64,000 nt of DNA from Klenkia sesuvii (lineage in GTDB: Bacteria; Actinomycetota; Actinomycetes; Mycobacteriales; Geodermatophilaceae): the NCBI RefSeq assembly GCF_037083825.1, contig NZ_JBAPLU010000007.1, forward strand, positions 62,001 to 126,000, given 5' to 3'. The first letter of the stretch is position 1; each line of letters opens with the position of its first letter. Positions 61,867 to 64,000 of this stretch are shown here, piece after piece. The notes below the pieces were generated by a model, which was given only the letters and a program-made list of their open reading frames with translations, was not told the DNA's origin and made no database searches. Made by a program: the position numbers and the translations under genes.

Positions 61867-62750
61867 AGCGCGCTCCCGCTCTGCTGGCGTCGGCGCGCGC
61901 GGGCGCTGACGGCGTCGGCGATGCGGGCCGACGGGACGGCGAGCAGCACGAACAGCAACCCGGCGACGACGTAGGGGGTGAAGTTGAAGGTCTGCCCGAC
62001 CTCGATCTGCGCGGCCCGCACGGCGTCGATCGCACCGAGCACCGAGATGAGGCCGACGTCCTTCTGCAGCGCGACGAAGTCGTTGAGCAGCGCCGGGGTC
62101 ACGTTGCGCACGGCCTGGGGCAGCACGACGATCCGCATCATCTGCCGGTGGGTGAGCCCCAGCGAGCGGGCCGCGGCCCGCTGGGAGGGGTGCACCGACT
62201 CGATGCCGGCGCGGAAGACCTCGGCCACGTAGGCCGCGTAGGTCAGCACGATCGCCAGGGTGCCGAGCACGAAGGGCGAGGTCGGCACCCCCTGCAGGCG
62301 CAGCGCCGGCAGCCCGAAACCGACCAGGTACAGCGTGATGATCAGCGGCATGCCGCGGAACAGGTCGACGTAGCCGGTGGCCAACAGCCGCAGCGGGGCG
62401 AACGCCGGTCCGCGCAGGGTGCGCAGCACGGCCAGGCCCAGCCCGAGGACGACGACGCACAGGCCACCGATGAGGAGCACCTGCACGTTGAGCCACAGCC
62501 CGCGCAGGATGTCGGGGAAGGCGGCCCGGGCGTTGTCCAGGGAGAAGAACGTGGACTGCACCCGCGGCCAGCCCGGGGAGCGGGTGACCACGAGGTAGGC
62601 CACCACCGCGAAGGCGAGGGTGGACCCCAGCGCGACGAGGGTCGACCGGCGCGACCGGCGGGCCCGGAAGGCCCGCCGGTCGAGCTCGAGCGCGCTGGGT
62701 GCGGGCAGCGTCAGTTCAGGACCGGGGCGTCGGCCGCCTCGGACAGCCAC
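61863..62750 (-). CDS. polar amino-acid ABC transporter permease (HisMQ type)
   Basis: 295 residues. After a charged start come about six helices; the PAAT permease core includes DLFRGMPLIITLYLVGFG, YAAYVAEVFRAGIESVHPSQRAAARSLGLT (EAA loop) and VLPQAVRNVTPALLNDFV. GTG 62750 overlaps the binding-protein gene by 40 nt. No other ATG/GTG lies before the first helix, so either this overlap or a CTG start at the preceding stop must be used. One permease only, so it should act as a homodimer. Confidence 0.88.
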   Translation of the reverse strand: MAVRGGRRPGPELTLPAPSALELDRRAFRARRSRRSTLVALGSTLAFAVVAYLVVTRSPGWPRVQSTFFSLDNARAAFPDILRGLWLNVQVLLIGGLCVVVLGLGLAVLRTLRGPAFAPLRLLATGYVDLFRGMPLIITLYLVGFGLPALRLQGVPTSPFVLGTLAIVLTYAAYVAEVFRAGIESVHPSQRAAARSLGLTHRQMMRIVVLPQAVRNVTPALLNDFVALQKDVGLISVLGAIDAVRAAQIEVGQTFNFTPYVVAGLLFVLLAVPSARIADAVSARARRRQQSGSAL

Positions 62751-63577
62751 TGCTCCTGCAGGTCGGCGAGGGTGCCGTCGGCCTCGAGGGCGTCGACGGC
62801 CTGGCTGACGCAGTCGGTGAGCGGGGAGTCCTTGGCCAGCAGCAGGCCGAACTGGTCACCGGCGTCGCCGGAGTCCTCGAGCTGGCCGACGATGACACCG
62901 TCGTCGAGCTCGGCGCCGGTGATGTAGAAGGCGGTCGGCAGGTCGACGACGATCGCGTCGACCTGGCCGTTCTGCAGCGCCAGCTTGGCGTCGTCGTTGG
63001 TGTTGAACACGACCGGGTCGCTGTCGGGGTCGATGACGTCGGTCAGCACGGTGAGGCTGGTCGTGGCGACCTGGGCGCCGATCCGCAGCCCCTGGAGGTC
63101 CTCGATCGAGGTGGCCCCGTCGGCGGCCGAGCCGGCGGTGGTGATCACGGCCTGGGTGGCGGTGTAGTACGGGGAGGAGAAGTCGACGGCCTGCCGGCGC
63201 TCGTCGTTGATCGTGAACTGGTTGATGTCGACGTCGAAGTCCTTGTCGCCGGGGGAGATGGCGGCGTTGAACTGCGCGACGGTCCACTCGACCTGGTCGC
63301 GGTCGTAGCCCAGCTGCTCGGCGACCGCGTAGGCCACCGCCGACTCGTAGCCCTCGCCGTTGGTGGGGTCGTCGTCGATGAACCACGGCTGGTAGGCCGG
63401 GGAGTCGGTGGCGACCGTGAACGTGCCGGGCGCGACGGTCTGCAGGTCCTCCGGGGTGCACGACCCACCGGACGAGCCCGAGGCACCCGCTTCGGAGGAG
63501 GACTCCTGGGGGGCGCAGGCGGTCACCGCGAGGGCGGCGGTGGCGAGCACGGCGAGGGCGAGGGGACGACGGCGCAC
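62711..63577 (-). CDS. polar amino-acid ABC transporter substrate-binding lipoprotein
   Basis: A 288-residue exported lipoprotein: RRRPLALAVLATAALAVTAC is the signal peptide with lipobox Cys, then a Ser/Gly-rich spacer. The mature domain is SBP_bac_3 type: FTVATDSPAYQPWFIDD, WTVAQFNAAISPGDKDFDVDINQF, VDFSSPYYTATQAVI, LRIGAQVATTSLTVL. GTG 63577 has AAGGA 5 nt upstream. First gene of the importer operon. The ligand is probably a polar amino acid; which one cannot be told. Confidence 0.92.
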   Translation of the reverse strand: MRRRPLALAVLATAALAVTACAPQESSSEAGASGSSGGSCTPEDLQTVAPGTFTVATDSPAYQPWFIDDDPTNGEGYESAVAYAVAEQLGYDRDQVEWTVAQFNAAISPGDKDFDVDINQFTINDERRQAVDFSSPYYTATQAVITTAGSAADGATSIEDLQGLRIGAQVATTSLTVLTDVIDPDSDPVVFNTNDDAKLALQNGQVDAIVVDLPTAFYITGAELDDGVIVGQLEDSGDAGDQFGLLLAKDSPLTDCVSQAVDALEADGTLADLQEQWLSEAADAPVLN

Positions 63578-63615
63578 GGGAGTCCTTGAGTTCTTGACCA
63601 GACGGGGACCCGGGA

Positions 63616-63621
63616 ATCGTA
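63616..63621 (-). promoter_or_regulatory. candidate -10 (TACGAT) of the amino-acid importer operon
   Basis: TACGAT on the minus strand lies 38 nt before GTG 63577 in the 94-bp divergent gap shared with nadA. On the plus strand GACAAT (63659-63664) lies 7 nt before the nadA GTG. No clear -35 elements. Confidence 0.45.
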
Positions 63622-63671
63622 AGGGCAGCCTGGTCACCCCCGGGTCACGATCACGAGGGACAATCGTCACC

Positions 63672-64000
63672 GTGACTGCCGCAGCCCCGCCGGTGACCGG
63701 TGACGAGCGCACGCTGACCCCCGCGCAGTACGAGGAGTGGGCCGCCGAGGTCCGCCGGCTGGCCGACGAGCGCGGCGCCGTGGTGCTCGCGCACAACTAC
63801 CAGGTGCCCGAGATCCAGGACGTCGCCCACCACACCGGCGACTCCCTCTACCTGTCCCGGGTCGCGGCGCAGACCGACGCCCGCGAGATCGTCTTCTGCG
63901 GCGTCCACTTCATGGCCGAGACGGCGAAGATCCTGTCGCCGGAGAAGACGGTGCTGCTGCCCGATCTCGACGCCGGGTGCTCGCTGGCCGACTCGATCAC
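63672..64000 (+). CDS. nadA: quinolinate synthase NadA, N-terminal part (runs off the window)
   Basis: The first 109 residues are present. AVVLAHNYQVPEIQDVAHHTGDSLYLSR and IVFCGVHFMAETAKILSPEKTVLLPDL then AGCSLADSI are diagnostic of NadA, the 4Fe-4S enzyme making quinolinate from iminoaspartate and DHAP for NAD synthesis. The first cluster Cys is the one in FCGVHFMAE or AGCSLAD region. GTG 63672 is probably leaderless. nadB/nadC would be expected beyond the right edge. Confidence 0.95.
   Translation, partial: MTAAAPPVTGDERTLTPAQYEEWAAEVRRLADERGAVVLAHNYQVPEIQDVAHHTGDSLYLSRVAAQTDAREIVFCGVHFMAETAKILSPEKTVLLPDLDAGCSLADSI

Overview
The window is about 64 kb of very G+C-rich chromosomal DNA (roughly 74% by eye). 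Many genes start with GTG, many transcripts look leaderless (a TANNNT -10 box 6-8 nt before the start codon), and genes often overlap by GTGA or ATGA. Actinobacterial markers include mycofactocin-type oxidoreductases, a FasR-like regulator beside fabD-fabH-acpP-fabF-accD, single-chain pyruvate dehydrogenase E1 (AceE), DUF3052 + AhpE, DUF3145 and an RNase H/CobC fusion. The gene style fits Geodermatophilaceae (Geodermatophilus/Blastococcus/Modestobacter type). That placement is inference; no rRNA is present.

Layout. 0-8 kb: a GAF/PAS/SpoIIE phosphatase, an N-terminally truncated AraC regulator, two paralogous tiny proteins, and an orphan mftD followed by two mycofactocin-type short-chain dehydrogenases. 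8-17 kb: an iron-box-controlled siderophore-binding lipoprotein, a FUSC protein, a TetR-MMPL pair with twin palindromic operators, an acyl-CoA dehydrogenase and a gamma-carbonic anhydrase. 17-32 kb: tRNA-Met, then a Ter (tellurium/stress) island. terC diverges from a 12-gene run: a TerD-nuclease fusion, four TerD, two TerA-type proteins, TelA, a 165-aa partner, an HpcH/CitE-like lyase, a giant double-phosphoribosyltransferase/PELOTA fusion and a HAD phosphatase, closed by an OsmC gene and a strong terminator. 33-40 kb: the fatty-acid synthesis operon fabD-fabH-acpP-fabF-accD with its FasR-like activator. 40-48 kb: PAP2, pirin, M20 amidohydrolase, aceE, DUF3052, ahpE and tRNA-Val with a low-G+C foreign-looking gene behind it. 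48-64 kb: FUSC, a single-chain double ABC exporter, Nif3, a DUF3311-MctP carboxylate importer, a zinc-ribbon protein, RNase H/CobC, a polar amino-acid ABC importer and the start of nadA.

The least explained feature is a pair of compact elements (42572-43818 and 59919-61077). Each carries one AbiEi-like/DUF559-like gene, is bounded by long hairpins in inverted orientation, and sits exactly between the 3' ends of two convergent genes. The loops (element 1) and stems show compensatory changes. Both genes carry the same upstream motif pair, TGTGGAYG twice at 19-nt spacing, at an identical distance (51 nt) from the start codon. This looks like a family of hairpin-bounded solo-nuclease cassettes that settle at terminator sites.

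A second highlight is the Ter island. It combines sensor/structural modules (TerC, TerD, TerA, TelA) with enzymes for a predicted nucleoside-like product and a PD-(D/E)XK nuclease fused to TerD. A (D/E)LDL peptide motif recurs in several of its proteins.
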